From: a virus
DNA: 64,000 nt
Reading direction: 5' to 3' (one strand)
IMG/VR virus record: IMGVR_UViG_3300036851_000550
Span: 1 to 64,000 of that record
Every line of letters starts with the position of its first letter. Position 1 is the stretch's first letter. Shown here piece by piece: positions 36,934 through 44,820 of this stretch. Below the pieces are notes generated by a model. The model made no database searches, was not told the DNA's origin, and saw only the letters and a list, made by a program, of their open reading frames with translations. The translations under genes were made by a program, and so were the position numbers.

Positions 36934-37350
36934 ATGGGACAGACGATCGACTACCTGGTGACCATCGAGACCGTCTCGTGCTGCAGCTGCGGCGTGCTGT
37001 TCGGGATGCCGGAGCAGATGCTGCGGGCTCGGCGCGATGACGGGCAGGAGTTCTTCTGCCCGTCCGGCCACCGGCAGCACTTCACCGAGACCGAGGCGGC
37101 CCGGTTGCGGAAGAAGCTCGAGAGCACCGAGCGCAGCCTGAAGTACGTCCAGACCTCCCGGGACGCCGCACGCGACCAGCTGCAGGCGGCCGAGCGATCG
37201 CGTCGGGCGCTGAAGGGCGTGGTCACCCGGCAGCGCAACCGCGTAGCCGCGGGGGTGTGCCCGGTCGACAACTGCCGCCGCCACTTCAACGACCTCGGCC
37301 GGCACATGACCACCGAGCATCCGGACTACGCGCACGAGGAGTCGACGTGA
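36934..37350 (+). CDS. Zinc ribbon, coiled coil and C2H2 finger protein
   Basis: 138 aa, GAGAAGAGCTGATC before ATG. Three parts: CCSCG...FFCPSGH (zinc ribbon, 16-46), a coiled coil (about 53-105; LRKKLESTERSLKYVQ), and CPVDNCRRHFNDLGRHMTTEH (C2H2 finger, about 110-130). C2H2 fingers are rare in bacteria but known in phages. It may bind nucleic acid as a dimer. Confidence 0.8.
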   Translation: MGQTIDYLVTIETVSCCSCGVLFGMPEQMLRARRDDGQEFFCPSGHRQHFTETEAARLRKKLESTERSLKYVQTSRDAARDQLQAAERSRRALKGVVTRQRNRVAAGVCPVDNCRRHFNDLGRHMTTEHPDYAHEEST

Positions 37351-37901
37351 CCGAGAACTGCGGCCAGGGCCACGACACCACGAAGATCGGATGTAAGCAC
37401 GCTGCCGCTGCGCGCGAGCTGGAGCAGCTGCGCGCGCAGATCTCCGAGATCGTCGAGAAGCTGCTGCTCACCCCGGATAGGCCGCTCATGCCCTGGCCGG
37501 AGCTGCCGCAGGACCTGGCGCTGATCTGCGTCCAGCTGGACGGCTACGACGCCATGGTGAAGGCGCTGGGCAACGAGCTCGACCGGATGCGCAACAGCCA
37601 CCGTGCGGTGACGGCCGGTCTGTTCCGCGAGCTGTCGAAGCTGCGCAATGAGGTGGCCACCGACCCGCACGACGACGCTCGCGACTACCGCACGCTCGCC
37701 GACGAGGTGATCAAGTGGTTCAACCCGGCGGACGACGACGTCGCCGAGGTGGCCATCCACATGGACGCCGTGAAGGCGGCGGCCCGGTACATCGAATCGC
37801 TGGCCTGCCGGTGCACGCCGGAGGCCGTCCACTACGACGACGAGCCGTGCGCACGCTGCGCCGCGCTCGGTCGCGTCGCCGACCGGCCCGAGGAGCGCTG
37901 A
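37347..37901 (+). CDS. Hypothetical protein
   Basis: 184 aa, GTG start overlapping the previous stop. CGQGHD...GCKH near the start and CRCTPE...CARC near the end suggest two metal sites bracketing a helical middle (LEQLRAQISEIVEKLL). No family recognised. Confidence 0.74.
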   Translation: MTENCGQGHDTTKIGCKHAAAARELEQLRAQISEIVEKLLLTPDRPLMPWPELPQDLALICVQLDGYDAMVKALGNELDRMRNSHRAVTAGLFRELSKLRNEVATDPHDDARDYRTLADEVIKWFNPADDDVAEVAIHMDAVKAAARYIESLACRCTPEAVHYDDEPCARCAALGRVADRPEER

Positions 37902-38062
37902 TGCTGATCCTCGGCTTCCTGTTCGCGGGAATGACGATGGTGGCCTGCCTGGTCACCGTGGCGATGCGGGGCGCGATGGGCCCGGACGAGCTGTTGGCCT
38001 GGGTCATCGTGGCCGCGGTGTTCCCGGTCAGCGGCGCGCTGGCCGGACGAGGGAGGGACTGA
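37901..38062 (+). CDS. 53-aa membrane protein
   Basis: Two hydrophobic helices (about 2-22 and 29-48) and a short basic tail. Starts directly after the previous stop. Function unknown. Confidence 0.7.
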   Translation: MLILGFLFAGMTMVACLVTVAMRGAMGPDELLAWVIVAAVFPVSGALAGRGRD

Positions 38063-38202
38063 TGGAAGCACTGTTCGGATTCGACTGGTGGGACGTCGGC
38101 ATCGTCGTGCTCGTCCTCCTCGGCCTGCTGGCATTCGTGACCAGCGTCGAGAAGGGCAAGCGCCGCAGCGAGCAGAAGCGTTGGGAGAGGCACAACCGGT
38201 GA
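38062..38202 (+). CDS. 46-aa membrane protein
   Basis: ATG overlaps the previous stop (TGATG) after GAGGGAGGGAC. Residues 11-27 form a hydrophobic helix (VGIVVLVLLGLLAFV), then a basic tail (KGKRRSEQKRWERH). Function unknown. GTGA overlap with the next gene. Confidence 0.68.
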   Translation: MEALFGFDWWDVGIVVLVLLGLLAFVTSVEKGKRRSEQKRWERHNR

Positions 38203-38522
38203 CGGAGATGATCGGGGTCGGACAGTACGTCGACGGCGGGCCCCACGAGACCGACTGGGTCAAGAGAATGCGCGGCCTGCTCGCGAAGCGCGTGGTCGTC
38301 ACCCTGAACGACGACGCATCGGTCCAGCTCCGCGGCGTGCTGATCGCCTTCACCGACCAGGGCGAGGTCTGCCTCATGGAGCCGTGGACCGGCGAGACCA
38401 CCTGGGGCTGGCCGTGCCTGCACGTCGCCGAGCTCCCGCCGCAGTGCGCAGTGTTCGCGATGCCGCGGCCGGCGCAGGTCGTGGTGTCGCGAGAGCTGCT
38501 CGACGACCGGAGGGACAGATGA
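38199..38522 (+). CDS. Hypothetical Sm-like beta protein
   Basis: 107 aa, GTG start (GTGA overlap). LLAKRVVVTLNDDASVQLRG, VLIAFTDQGEVCLME resembles an Sm-type barrel (strand, ND-turn, GxL, F-D-G pattern). Resemblance only; RNA binding would be the prediction. Confidence 0.7.
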   Translation: MTEMIGVGQYVDGGPHETDWVKRMRGLLAKRVVVTLNDDASVQLRGVLIAFTDQGEVCLMEPWTGETTWGWPCLHVAELPPQCAVFAMPRPAQVVVSRELLDDRRDR

Positions 38523-38923
38523 AGGTCACGTACTACACCGTCGCCACCACCACCGGAGCCGCCGCGCACCTGTCGAACGTGCGGGAGGGGAACACGCTGT
38601 GCGGACGGGCGATCGCCAACCGCGGGATCCCGTTCGCCGCCCCCATGTGCACCCGGTGCGAGCGGACCGCGCTCATCTACATGCCGCTGACCGAGTCGCC
38701 CGCCGAGCCGGAGAAGCCGCCCACCTGCCCAGCGCACGGCGAGGAGCGCTGCATCCGGTGCTCCCGGATCGGCACGGCCTACCTGGTGGAGGAGCCCGAG
38801 GAGGGCCCGGCGCCAGCCTGCTGCGGCTGCGACTACTGGGCCGAGACCGGCATGCACTGGGACACCTGCCCGTGCCGGATCCACGGGGACGTCGTGATCC
38901 ACCCGATGTTCCGAGAGGAGTGA
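38519..38923 (+). CDS. Cys-rich hypothetical protein
   Basis: 134 aa. Cys groups at LCGRAI, CTRCERT, CPAHGEERCIRC and ACCGCDYW...CPCRIHG. Multiple zinc sites likely. The beta start (KVTYYTVATTTG) suggests a mixed fold. No family recognised. Confidence 0.74.
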   Translation: MKVTYYTVATTTGAAAHLSNVREGNTLCGRAIANRGIPFAAPMCTRCERTALIYMPLTESPAEPEKPPTCPAHGEERCIRCSRIGTAYLVEEPEEGPAPACCGCDYWAETGMHWDTCPCRIHGDVVIHPMFREE

Positions 38924-38925
38924 CC

Positions 38926-39072
38926 GTGGATCTCGACTGGAACGATGAGGACCTCTGGGACAAGGTCGACGAGGGCTTTGGCGTCCGGGACCTGGAGCCC
39001 GCGTTGCGGGCTTTCCTCGCGTACCTGATTTCTATCGGATGGACTCCCCCGATGAAGGAGAGCGGGTCATGA
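38926..39072 (+). CDS. 48-aa acidic hypothetical protein
   Basis: GTG start after CGAGAGGAGTGACC. Acidic N-terminus (DLDWNDEDLWDKVDEGFG), then a hydrophobic helix (ALRAFLAYLISIGW). ATGA overlap with the next gene. Confidence 0.62.
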   Translation: MDLDWNDEDLWDKVDEGFGVRDLEPALRAFLAYLISIGWTPPMKESGS

Positions 39073-39248
39073 GCGGTTGCGGGATCTTCTGCGACGGCAC
39101 CGACGGGCCGATGACGGCCAAGCAGCGTCGTGAGTACGACGCCACGGTGGAGTCGTTGGGCGGCCCAAGCAGCAAGGCCGGGAAGAAGTGGATCGACGAC
39201 CAGCACAAGAAGTTCAAGGCCGCGCAGCGGGCGCACAAGCACCGGTGA
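39069..39248 (+). CDS. 59-aa hypothetical protein
   Basis: ATG 39069 (GGAGAGCGGGTC upstream). CGIFCDG at the start, then basic helical (KQRREYDATVE; KKFKAAQRAHKHR). No family recognised. Confidence 0.68.
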   Translation: MSGCGIFCDGTDGPMTAKQRREYDATVESLGGPSSKAGKKWIDDQHKKFKAAQRAHKHR

Positions 39249-39487
39249 CCGGTCAGAGCTGGCCGACCGGTGCGGACTACACGATCGTCCTGCCGTTGGC
39301 GGACGGCACGGACCCGCGCCCGGTGCTCTGCGACGCGACGCTGCGGCACGCCCACGGCGTCACGCGGTGCACGCTGCCGGCCGGGCACCGGGACCCGCTG
39401 AAGCACCGCGGCCACTGCTATCGGGAGGAGTGCTGGGACGTGGTCCTGGAGTGGACGCAGCAACACGAGAGCTGGCCGATCGCATGA
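39245..39487 (+). CDS. Hypothetical protein with CxLPAGH motif
   Basis: 80 aa, GTG start. VLCDATLRH...TRCTLPAGH...RGHCYREECW supplies Cys and His spaced for metal binding; the C-x3-AGH-x-H pattern recurs in actinobacterial phage proteins. No established role. Confidence 0.7.
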   Translation: MTGQSWPTGADYTIVLPLADGTDPRPVLCDATLRHAHGVTRCTLPAGHRDPLKHRGHCYREECWDVVLEWTQQHESWPIA

Positions 39488-39966
39488 CCGACCCCGAGAT
39501 CGGCTTCGAGAAGGTCTTCCTGGAGAAGCTGCGGTTCGCGGTCACCCAGGAGATCGCCGAGGAGCAGGCGCACGCGCTCACGATGGACGTGGCCATGAGC
39601 AACTGGTTCGCCCGCCGGATGATGGTGCGGCTGGACCGTGAGGTCTACGCGCACCGCACGCACGTGGAGACCCGCACCTTGCCGGTGTCCGGCCGGGTGG
39701 TGCTCGACGAGCCGCCGACGGACGTGCTGGTCGAGCTGCCGCGCGGGTTCTGGCGCTGGCTGTTCCGTCGGCCGCCACGAGCGCGCTGGCTGCCGGTGGC
39801 CGGATATGCCGCGGTACGGCCGTATGTCGAGGGCACCGCGGACGTGCGCGCTGAGTACTTCTCCGCGTTCCCCGACCCGACGATGCGGTTCCCCGACAGC
39901 CTGGGCCCGATCGTGACCTACGTGCAGACCTCGTCCCCGGAGAACATCAGGTGGGAGGAGCGCTGA
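39484..39966 (+). CDS. Hypothetical protein
   Basis: 160 aa. Helical N-terminal half (FEKVFLEKLRFAVTQEIAEE), then beta/Pro-rich residues around WRWLFRRPPRARW. No family recognised. Four-base overlap with the previous gene. Confidence 0.72.
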   Translation: MTDPEIGFEKVFLEKLRFAVTQEIAEEQAHALTMDVAMSNWFARRMMVRLDREVYAHRTHVETRTLPVSGRVVLDEPPTDVLVELPRGFWRWLFRRPPRARWLPVAGYAAVRPYVEGTADVRAEYFSAFPDPTMRFPDSLGPIVTYVQTSSPENIRWEER

Positions 39967-39979
39967 TACCCTAGTTATC

Positions 39980-40483
39980 ATGACTGGTCGCAGGCCATGG
40001 CCCCGATCTCCGGAACGGTACGAGGTAGACGAGGACGGCACGGTCTTCCACCGCGGTGGTACGGCGCTGACCACGTTCCCCGACCCGAAGGGCTACCTGC
40101 GAGCGAACGTCTACGACGACAGCCGCGGCGGGAAGCGGATCCAGATCCAGGTGCACGTGATGGTCTGCGAGACCTTCCACGGCCCTCGGCCAGACGGGAA
40201 GCAGGTCGCTCACGACAACGGGGTCAAGACGGACCTGCGGCCGGGGAACCTCTCCTGGAAGACGCCGCTGGAGAACTCCGCCGACTCGATCCGGCACGGC
40301 GTGCTGTTGGCCTCAGCGGGGGAGGGACACCACCTGGCCAAGCTCAACCCGGACAAGGTGCGCACGATCCGGGCCGAGCACGCGGGGGGCGCGTCGATCT
40401 CCGACCTCGCACGGCGGTTCGAGGTCAACTACACGGCCATCTCGCAGGTCGTCCGCGGGATCAGCTGGAAACACGTCACGTAA
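39980..40483 (+). CDS. NUMOD4-HNH homing-type endonuclease with C-terminal HTH
   Basis: 167 aa. YEVDEDGTVFHRGG (NUMOD4-like), VHVMVCETFHGPRPDGKQVA, HDNGVKTDLRPGNLSW (HNH core: H-x2-V-C-x-F-H, HxN, N-L-W), then KLNPDKVRTIRAEHAGG and SISDLARRFEVNYTAISQVV (HTH for target choice). Such genes are free-standing mobile nucleases. No ribosome binding site; TACCCT 8 bases before ATG hints at its own leaderless promoter. Confidence 0.87.
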   Translation: MTGRRPWPRSPERYEVDEDGTVFHRGGTALTTFPDPKGYLRANVYDDSRGGKRIQIQVHVMVCETFHGPRPDGKQVAHDNGVKTDLRPGNLSWKTPLENSADSIRHGVLLASAGEGHHLAKLNPDKVRTIRAEHAGGASISDLARRFEVNYTAISQVVRGISWKHVT

Positions 40484-40504
40484 GAAGATCAACTAAGGAG
40501 TCAC

Positions 40505-40726
40505 ATGTTCCGGAAGATACTGCTCCCCCTGGCCGTGCTCGGCCTGCTCGTCGGCGTGCCGGCGTGCGGGTCCGACCCGTGCCTGAAGCTCCCCGCACCG
40601 ACCGAGCAGGAGACCGCCATCGTGGTGTCCGGCGCCGAGGTCGAGCGCACACTGGCCGGCGGCTACGAGTGCGAGCTCGTGCAGCACGAGGATGGGCACT
40701 GGAGCTGGGCGCAGGAACGCGACTGA
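40505..40726 (+). CDS. Small lipoprotein
   Basis: 73 aa. AACTAAGGAGTCAC precedes ATG. Signal peptide FRKILLPLAVLGLLVGVPAC with Cys21 as likely lipidation site, then a short extracellular domain with a second and third Cys. Phage lipoproteins often block superinfection; that is only a possibility here. Confidence 0.72.
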   Translation: MFRKILLPLAVLGLLVGVPACGSDPCLKLPAPTEQETAIVVSGAEVERTLAGGYECELVQHEDGHWSWAQERD

Positions 40727-40739
40727 CCCCGGACACGCC

Positions 40740-40794
40740 AAAGAGAGCCCCCGCGCACCTGGTCTGGTGCACGGGGGCTCTCTTTGCTGCCGGG
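40740..40794. terminator. Strong bidirectional terminator
   Basis: AAAGAGAGCCCCCG pairs with CGGGGGCTCTCTTT, with GCACC/GGTGC inside and a 6-base loop. The ends give short U-runs in both directions. It sits between the convergent rightward string and the leftward late region. Confidence 0.85.
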
Positions 40795-40823
40795 GAGCGG
40801 CGTCTGTCTACTTCGGCCGGAGG

Positions 40824-40988
40824 CTAGCGGGTGATGGGTGTGCCACCGGGGGCCGACGTCGGGCGACGGCGACAGGTCGTGGTGTGCGCCTCGCGCCGCC
40901 GCTCGGTGGTGTGCTCGAACAACGACGTCGTACGCCACAGGCAGCCCGGATACGGGCAGTGCGCGGTGACGATCGTCGGCTTGGCCAT
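40824..40988 (-). CDS. 54-aa zinc-finger-like protein
   Basis: HCPYPGCLWRTTSLFEHTTE followed by H and C: C-x4-C...H...H spacing of a C2H2-like finger. TGATG overlap with the fibre gene. Last gene of the late operon. Confidence 0.7.
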   Translation of the reverse strand: MAKPTIVTAHCPYPGCLWRTTSLFEHTTERRREAHTTTCRRRPTSAPGGTPITR

Positions 40989-41869
40989 CAGCCGTGGATG
41001 ACGATCCGGTACTCGCCCGCGGTGGTCGCGACGGCGAACCGCACGGTGACGTTGTTGACGTCGGTCGCCTCCCAGTCGGTGATGACCGCGTCGAAGGAAC
41101 CGGTCGTCCGGACCACCGCGACCGTCACGTCCCGGGTGTTGAGGTTGTGGTTGCACACGGTCGATGTCGCCGCCGCGGTGTTGAACGCGGCCTTCCGCAC
41201 GACCACCGAGGGGTTGATCGCCACGTCGTCGGCGTTCACCGTGATGCCGGTGCCGGCCCCGACCACCAGCGCGCCGGTGGAGAACGTCAGGCCGGCGCCC
41301 GCGTCCACTGACACGTCGTCGGCGGCTACGTTGATCCCGTTGCCTTCGCCGACGTTGAACGTGTTCGCGGGCGAATCGGTCAGGCCGCCGCCCGCGGTGT
41401 AGACCGCACCGCCGCCCGCCCCGAACTGGACCCAGACCTGCGGCGTCGTGCCCACCGTGGTGACGGTGGCGGTCTGGGTGTACGCGGTGTCGGCGTTGAC
41501 CGTGCCCTCGCGGATGAACACGGTGGCGTTGTGCAGCTCGGCGGTCGTATCCGCGTCGGTCGCGCGGGTGGGCGCGCCGGAGACGTTGACGGTGTAGATG
41601 CCGTTCTCTTGCCCAGCCGACTGGTTCTTGATCAGGATCCGGTCGCCGGTGACCAGCGCGACACCGTCGATCGTGTCGCCGTTCTCGAAGGCGGAGGCCA
41701 GCGTGCCGTTCGCGGTGGTGGCGGCCCGGACCGCTGTCTTCCACGTCAGCCCCGCGAGGAGCGCGTCCACGTACTGCTTGTTCGCAGCGTCGGTGGCGAC
41801 CGACGGGTCGGCCAGCGCCTGGATGCGCTGATTCGCGAGGTTGAGCCCGTTCAGGACCGTGGTGGCCAT
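40988..41869 (-). CDS. Tail fibre / minor tail protein
   Basis: 293 aa. The N-terminus LNLANQRIQALADPSVATDA, ANKQYVDALLAGLTWKTAVR is the typical adaptor start of phage fibre proteins, followed by repetitive beta-type sequence rich in Thr, Val, Gly. The C-terminal domain (TVCNHNLNTRDVTVAVVRTT) matches the C-terminus style of the collagen-like neighbour. Likely receptor-binding. Confidence 0.8.
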   Translation of the reverse strand: MATTVLNGLNLANQRIQALADPSVATDAANKQYVDALLAGLTWKTAVRAATTANGTLASAFENGDTIDGVALVTGDRILIKNQSAGQENGIYTVNVSGAPTRATDADTTAELHNATVFIREGTVNADTAYTQTATVTTVGTTPQVWVQFGAGGGAVYTAGGGLTDSPANTFNVGEGNGINVAADDVSVDAGAGLTFSTGALVVGAGTGITVNADDVAINPSVVVRKAAFNTAAATSTVCNHNLNTRDVTVAVVRTTGSFDAVITDWEATDVNNVTVRFAVATTAGEYRIVIHG

Positions 41870-41882
41870 GCTCTATCCCTTC

Positions 41883-42200
41883 TCAGACGAGACGTGCAGA
41901 CCCGGTCTGCGGACTGGCGAAAGTGATCGTGATGGTGTTCAGCGACCCGTAGTCGACGTCGGCGATGACCTGCTCGTCGGCGACCCGAATCGAGACGGCG
42001 GGGTAGAGGCCGAGGTTGTGCGTGATGATCCAGTTCGACGACGGGTCGGTCTGGGTGTGGACGAACCCCGCGCCCGCGGCGCCCGGCGGTCCCTGCGGCC
42101 CGGCGACCGGCAGCACCAGCACATCCGGCGGGACGTTGCCGGGCACGTTGGTGATCTGGACCGGTGCCGGGTCGACCTTGACCTCAAGGGGAGACGTCAT
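41883..42200 (-). CDS. Collagen-like tail fibre protein
   Basis: 105 aa. A short Gly-x-x run (GPQGPPGAAGAG) separates a Pro/Val N-terminus from a C-terminal beta domain (WIITHNLGLYPAVSIRVADE) of the kind that caps trimeric fibres. Likely trimeric, interacting with the adjacent fibre. Confidence 0.8.
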   Translation of the reverse strand: MTSPLEVKVDPAPVQITNVPGNVPPDVLVLPVAGPQGPPGAAGAGFVHTQTDPSSNWIITHNLGLYPAVSIRVADEQVIADVDYGSLNTITITFASPQTGSARLV

Positions 42201-42513
42201 GGATCAACCCCTGCGCTAGCAGCAGCTCCGGCGCGCCGACACCGCCCACGTAGTAGAGCCGGCTGGCCACCGGCAAGAGCCCGAGCAGCGCGGCCACGAC
42301 GGCCTTGTCCTCGTGGAACGTGGCCGTGTCGGTGACCACGGCTGCGGTCCAGGTCGCGAGCACCGCATCGGCCGCGCTGAGGAACTTCAGCTGCATGGTC
42401 GTGCTGGCCGGGAAGTTGCTCCCGTCCGCCGTCCGCACGACCTGGAAGAAGTCGGCGTCGCTGGAGAGCGTGAAGCTCGACCGGACCGGGAGGACCCCGA
42501 AGTTGATCGTCAC
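42184..42513 (-). CDS. LtfC-like protein
   Basis: 109 aa, GTG start after GTGGAGCTCGG. TINFGVLPVRSSFTLSSDAD, TTMQLKF, KAVVAALLGLLPVASRLYYV match the LtfC-like beta-sandwich domain known from mycobacteriophage tail proteins. Expected in the tail tip or fibre complex. Confidence 0.75.
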   Translation of the reverse strand: MTINFGVLPVRSSFTLSSDADFFQVVRTADGSNFPASTTMQLKFLSAADAVLATWTAAVVTDTATFHEDKAVVAALLGLLPVASRLYYVGGVGAPELLLAQGLIHDVSP

Positions 42514-42890
42514 CCGAGCTCCACCCGGGAGTGCCGGCCGGTGGCCACCAGCTCGACCCGCGCCCACACCTGGGTGCGCACGAACATGCCGGCCACCAGG
42601 GCGACGAATCCCATCACGGTGGCCTGCTCCTCCGGAGTCAGCTGCAGCCCCCAGGCGATGCCGAGCGCGAGCAGGGCCTGCACGAGGCCGAGCACGAACG
42701 GCAGCATCTTGTCCGCCGCGACCCCCCAGGCCGTGATGATCCCAGCGATCGCTGCGGCCACGGCGTTCACCGCGCCCTGCATGTCCGGCGTCAGATCCAT
42801 GAACACGACGGTGCCGGCCTGCGCCAGCAGGGACACGAAGGCAGTGAGCAACGCGGGCTCACGCCCGAGCCGAGACAGGTTGATCGTCAT
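42510..42890 (-). CDS. Holin-like membrane protein
   Basis: 126 aa. About three hydrophobic helices (14-32, 43-58, 62-82, and 92-104). Low charge until a basic C-terminus. It lies between the amidase and tail fibre genes; a holin role is likely but shared with the next gene. Confidence 0.65.
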   Translation of the reverse strand: MTINLSRLGREPALLTAFVSLLAQAGTVVFMDLTPDMQGAVNAVAAAIAGIITAWGVAADKMLPFVLGLVQALLALGIAWGLQLTPEEQATVMGFVALVAGMFVRTQVWARVELVATGRHSRVELG

Positions 42891-43120
42891 CGCGGCACCT
42901 TCTCCTTGATCCGGTAGATGTGGATCGTCAGCCAGAACCAGGCCGACAGGAACGCCGCCATGCCCAGGTGGGCGTGCCGGGCACGTGGATGCACGCCGAG
43001 CCAGCGCGCCAGACAGCGCGACAGCGTCTCGTGCTTGCAGTAGCGGAAGGCCGCGAGCTCGAGCACGGAGAAGCTGACCGCCGTGGAGACGACCCACGCC
43101 GGCCAGGCCCACCGCCACAC
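42887..43120 (-). CDS. Membrane protein, holin candidate
   Basis: 77 aa, GTG start. Transmembrane helices at about 5-25 and 51-70 with a basic loop between (RCLARWLGVHPRARHAHLG) and a basic end. It directly follows the amidase gene, the classic holin place. Confidence 0.62.
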   Translation of the reverse strand: MWRWAWPAWVVSTAVSFSVLELAAFRYCKHETLSRCLARWLGVHPRARHAHLGMAAFLSAWFWLTIHIYRIKEKVPR

Positions 43121-43122
43121 GA

Positions 43123-43989
43123 TCAGGCCTTCGGCTGGACGATCAGGGAGACCCCGATCGTCGTCTTCGGGTCCAGTCGGCGACCCTCGACCGTGAAGCT
43201 CCGGACGCCCGCGGGGAGCTTCCAGAAGTCCTTCTTCGGGTCGGCCTCGCCGATCGGCTTCAGCGCGTCCCAGGCCACCACCCGCATAGTCGCGGTGCCC
43301 CAGTGGAACGCCCACCGGACCCATGCGTGCGCGACGACCGCGGAGTTGTCGCCGGCCTCGGCCGGGCAGCTGGCCCGGAAGTTCAGCCCGGCCGGGTCCG
43401 GGGCCCAGTCGTCGTTGTAGAACTTCAGGTCGATCGTCTGCACGGGGTCTCCCAGTTGCGGCGGGGTGACGGGCGGTGCCCCTTCCCAGGGCAGGTTCAT
43501 GTCGGCGATGCGCTCGTAGGCGTGGATGCCGGGGCACGCGGTCTGCTTCACGTCCCGGTGTCCGCCGTTGAGCTGCGGGACGCGCCACCAGCCGGCAATC
43601 TGCCCGCGCCAGAGCAGCCACCGGATCGCGTCGACCTGGTGGTTGGTCGGCGACAGCACCTCGTAGTTGCCGATCAAGCAGATGGCCCGCGACGTGCTGT
43701 TCCGCCCGCCGGTGTGCGTGCCGCGCTTCGTGACCGAGTGGCCCTGGAAGATCCGCCCGCTACGGGGGATGACGAACGTGTAGGAGATGCCGGCGCCGAA
43801 CCGAGCCTGGCCGATCTGCTCCATGAGCTTCACGGCGTTGCGGTCCTGCTCGAAGCTCGCGCTCTCCGGCGGCGCCTGCGTGACGCTGTGGTGCAACCAG
43901 ACCTCCTTGGCCGGCTGCGTCGTGGTGTGGCCGTCCCCGTCCGGGTGCTCGGCGCCCCACTCCTTGCGCGTGATGATCGGGCCGGGCAT
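43123..43989 (-). CDS. Endolysin, N-acetylmuramoyl-L-alanine amidase
   Basis: 288 aa. Amidase_2/PGRP fold: VWLHHSVTQAP (H33/H34), YTFVIPRSGRIFQGHS, CLIGNYEVLSPTNHQVD, GGHRDVKQTACPG (H145, C153) giving the zinc ligands. It cuts the amide between muramic acid and the peptide. The C-terminal 110 residues are a beta domain, probably wall-binding. Adjacent to holin candidates. Confidence 0.9.
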   Translation of the reverse strand: MPGPIITRKEWGAEHPDGDGHTTTQPAKEVWLHHSVTQAPPESASFEQDRNAVKLMEQIGQARFGAGISYTFVIPRSGRIFQGHSVTKRGTHTGGRNSTSRAICLIGNYEVLSPTNHQVDAIRWLLWRGQIAGWWRVPQLNGGHRDVKQTACPGIHAYERIADMNLPWEGAPPVTPPQLGDPVQTIDLKFYNDDWAPDPAGLNFRASCPAEAGDNSAVVAHAWVRWAFHWGTATMRVVAWDALKPIGEADPKKDFWKLPAGVRSFTVEGRRLDPKTTIGVSLIVQPKA

Positions 43990-44192
43990 CAGTCGGCCGC
44001 TTCAACCCGGTGGTGCCGCCCGGAGTCGGAGATGCCGGCGATCGCCGTCGAGTCCCACGGCTCCGAGCACGGGGTCTCGGCCGGCGGGCCGAACAGGTGG
44101 TCGGCGGTCTCGTTGAAGATCAGGAGGTCGGCGTCGTCCTCGCGCTCTTCGTCGCTGAACCAGCCGAACGGGTCGTCGTACCGCCAGGTCAT
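43989..44192 (-). CDS. Hypothetical acidic protein
   Basis: 67 aa. CTAAGGAGTCAGC precedes ATG and overlaps the sortase stop. Acidic (WFSDEEREDDADLLIFNETA). No family recognised. Confidence 0.68.
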   Translation of the reverse strand: MTWRYDDPFGWFSDEEREDDADLLIFNETADHLFGPPAETPCSEPWDSTAIAGISDSGRHHRVEAAD

Positions 44193-44201
44193 GCTGACTC
44201 C

Positions 44202-44819
44202 TTAGCTAAGGCGTGCGCGGACCACCCAGTTGTCGTCGTAGTGGCCGGCGCGCGTGGTCCCGAAAGCGCCACCACAGGTGATCAACCGCAGCTCCGGCGT
44301 CTCTGTCGGGGCGTAGATCTCGTCGGTCGGGAACGCGGCCTTCGCGTACCGGTCGACGCGGTAGACCAGGAAGCGAGCGCGCGAACCGTCCAGGCGCTCG
44401 ATGAGCACCTCGTCGCCGACGTGCAGCTCGGAGAGCCGGTGGAAGATCCCGGGACGGCCCTTCACGCCGTCGATCGGTCCGTCGACGTGGCCGACCACCA
44501 CCGCGGGGATGCCGAGCTCGCCGGGGAGCGGGTCGTCCGCAACGCTCTTCGGGTCCCGGCCGCCGTACCAGGCGGCCTGCAGGGTGTGCAGGTCGCTGAC
44601 GTCGATCTCGTCGTCGGCGTTCAGCACGACCGGGATGAGCGAGGACTCGGCGCCGAGCGTGGGGAGCGTCAGCCAGTTCGGCGGCGACTGCGACGGCACC
44701 GGGGTGGTGATGGCCGGCGGCTGCTCGACCGGCTGCAGCACGCTGGAGGCCGGGACCCCCGGAGCGCTGCACCCGACCAGCAGGCACAGCGCTCCGAGGA
44801 TGAGCCAGAACGGCCTCAC
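44202..44819 (-). CDS. Class F sortase, lipoprotein form
   Basis: 205 aa, GTG start. N-terminal lipobox LLVGC (Cys17) predicts a membrane-anchored exported protein. The sortase domain has WYGG, LGIPAVVVGHVDG (His111), FHRLSELHVGDEV, and ELRLITCGGAFG (Cys182), then HYDDNWVVRARL (Arg201). These are the His-Cys-Arg triad and spacing of actinobacterial class F sortases. Sortases join surface proteins to the wall or each other. No LPXTG-type substrate was found in the window. Confidence 0.87.
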   Translation of the reverse strand: MRPFWLILGALCLLVGCSAPGVPASSVLQPVEQPPAITTPVPSQSPPNWLTLPTLGAESSLIPVVLNADDEIDVSDLHTLQAAWYGGRDPKSVADDPLPGELGIPAVVVGHVDGPIDGVKGRPGIFHRLSELHVGDEVLIERLDGSRARFLVYRVDRYAKAAFPTDEIYAPTETPELRLITCGGAFGTTRAGHYDDNWVVRARLS

Positions 44820-44820
44820 G

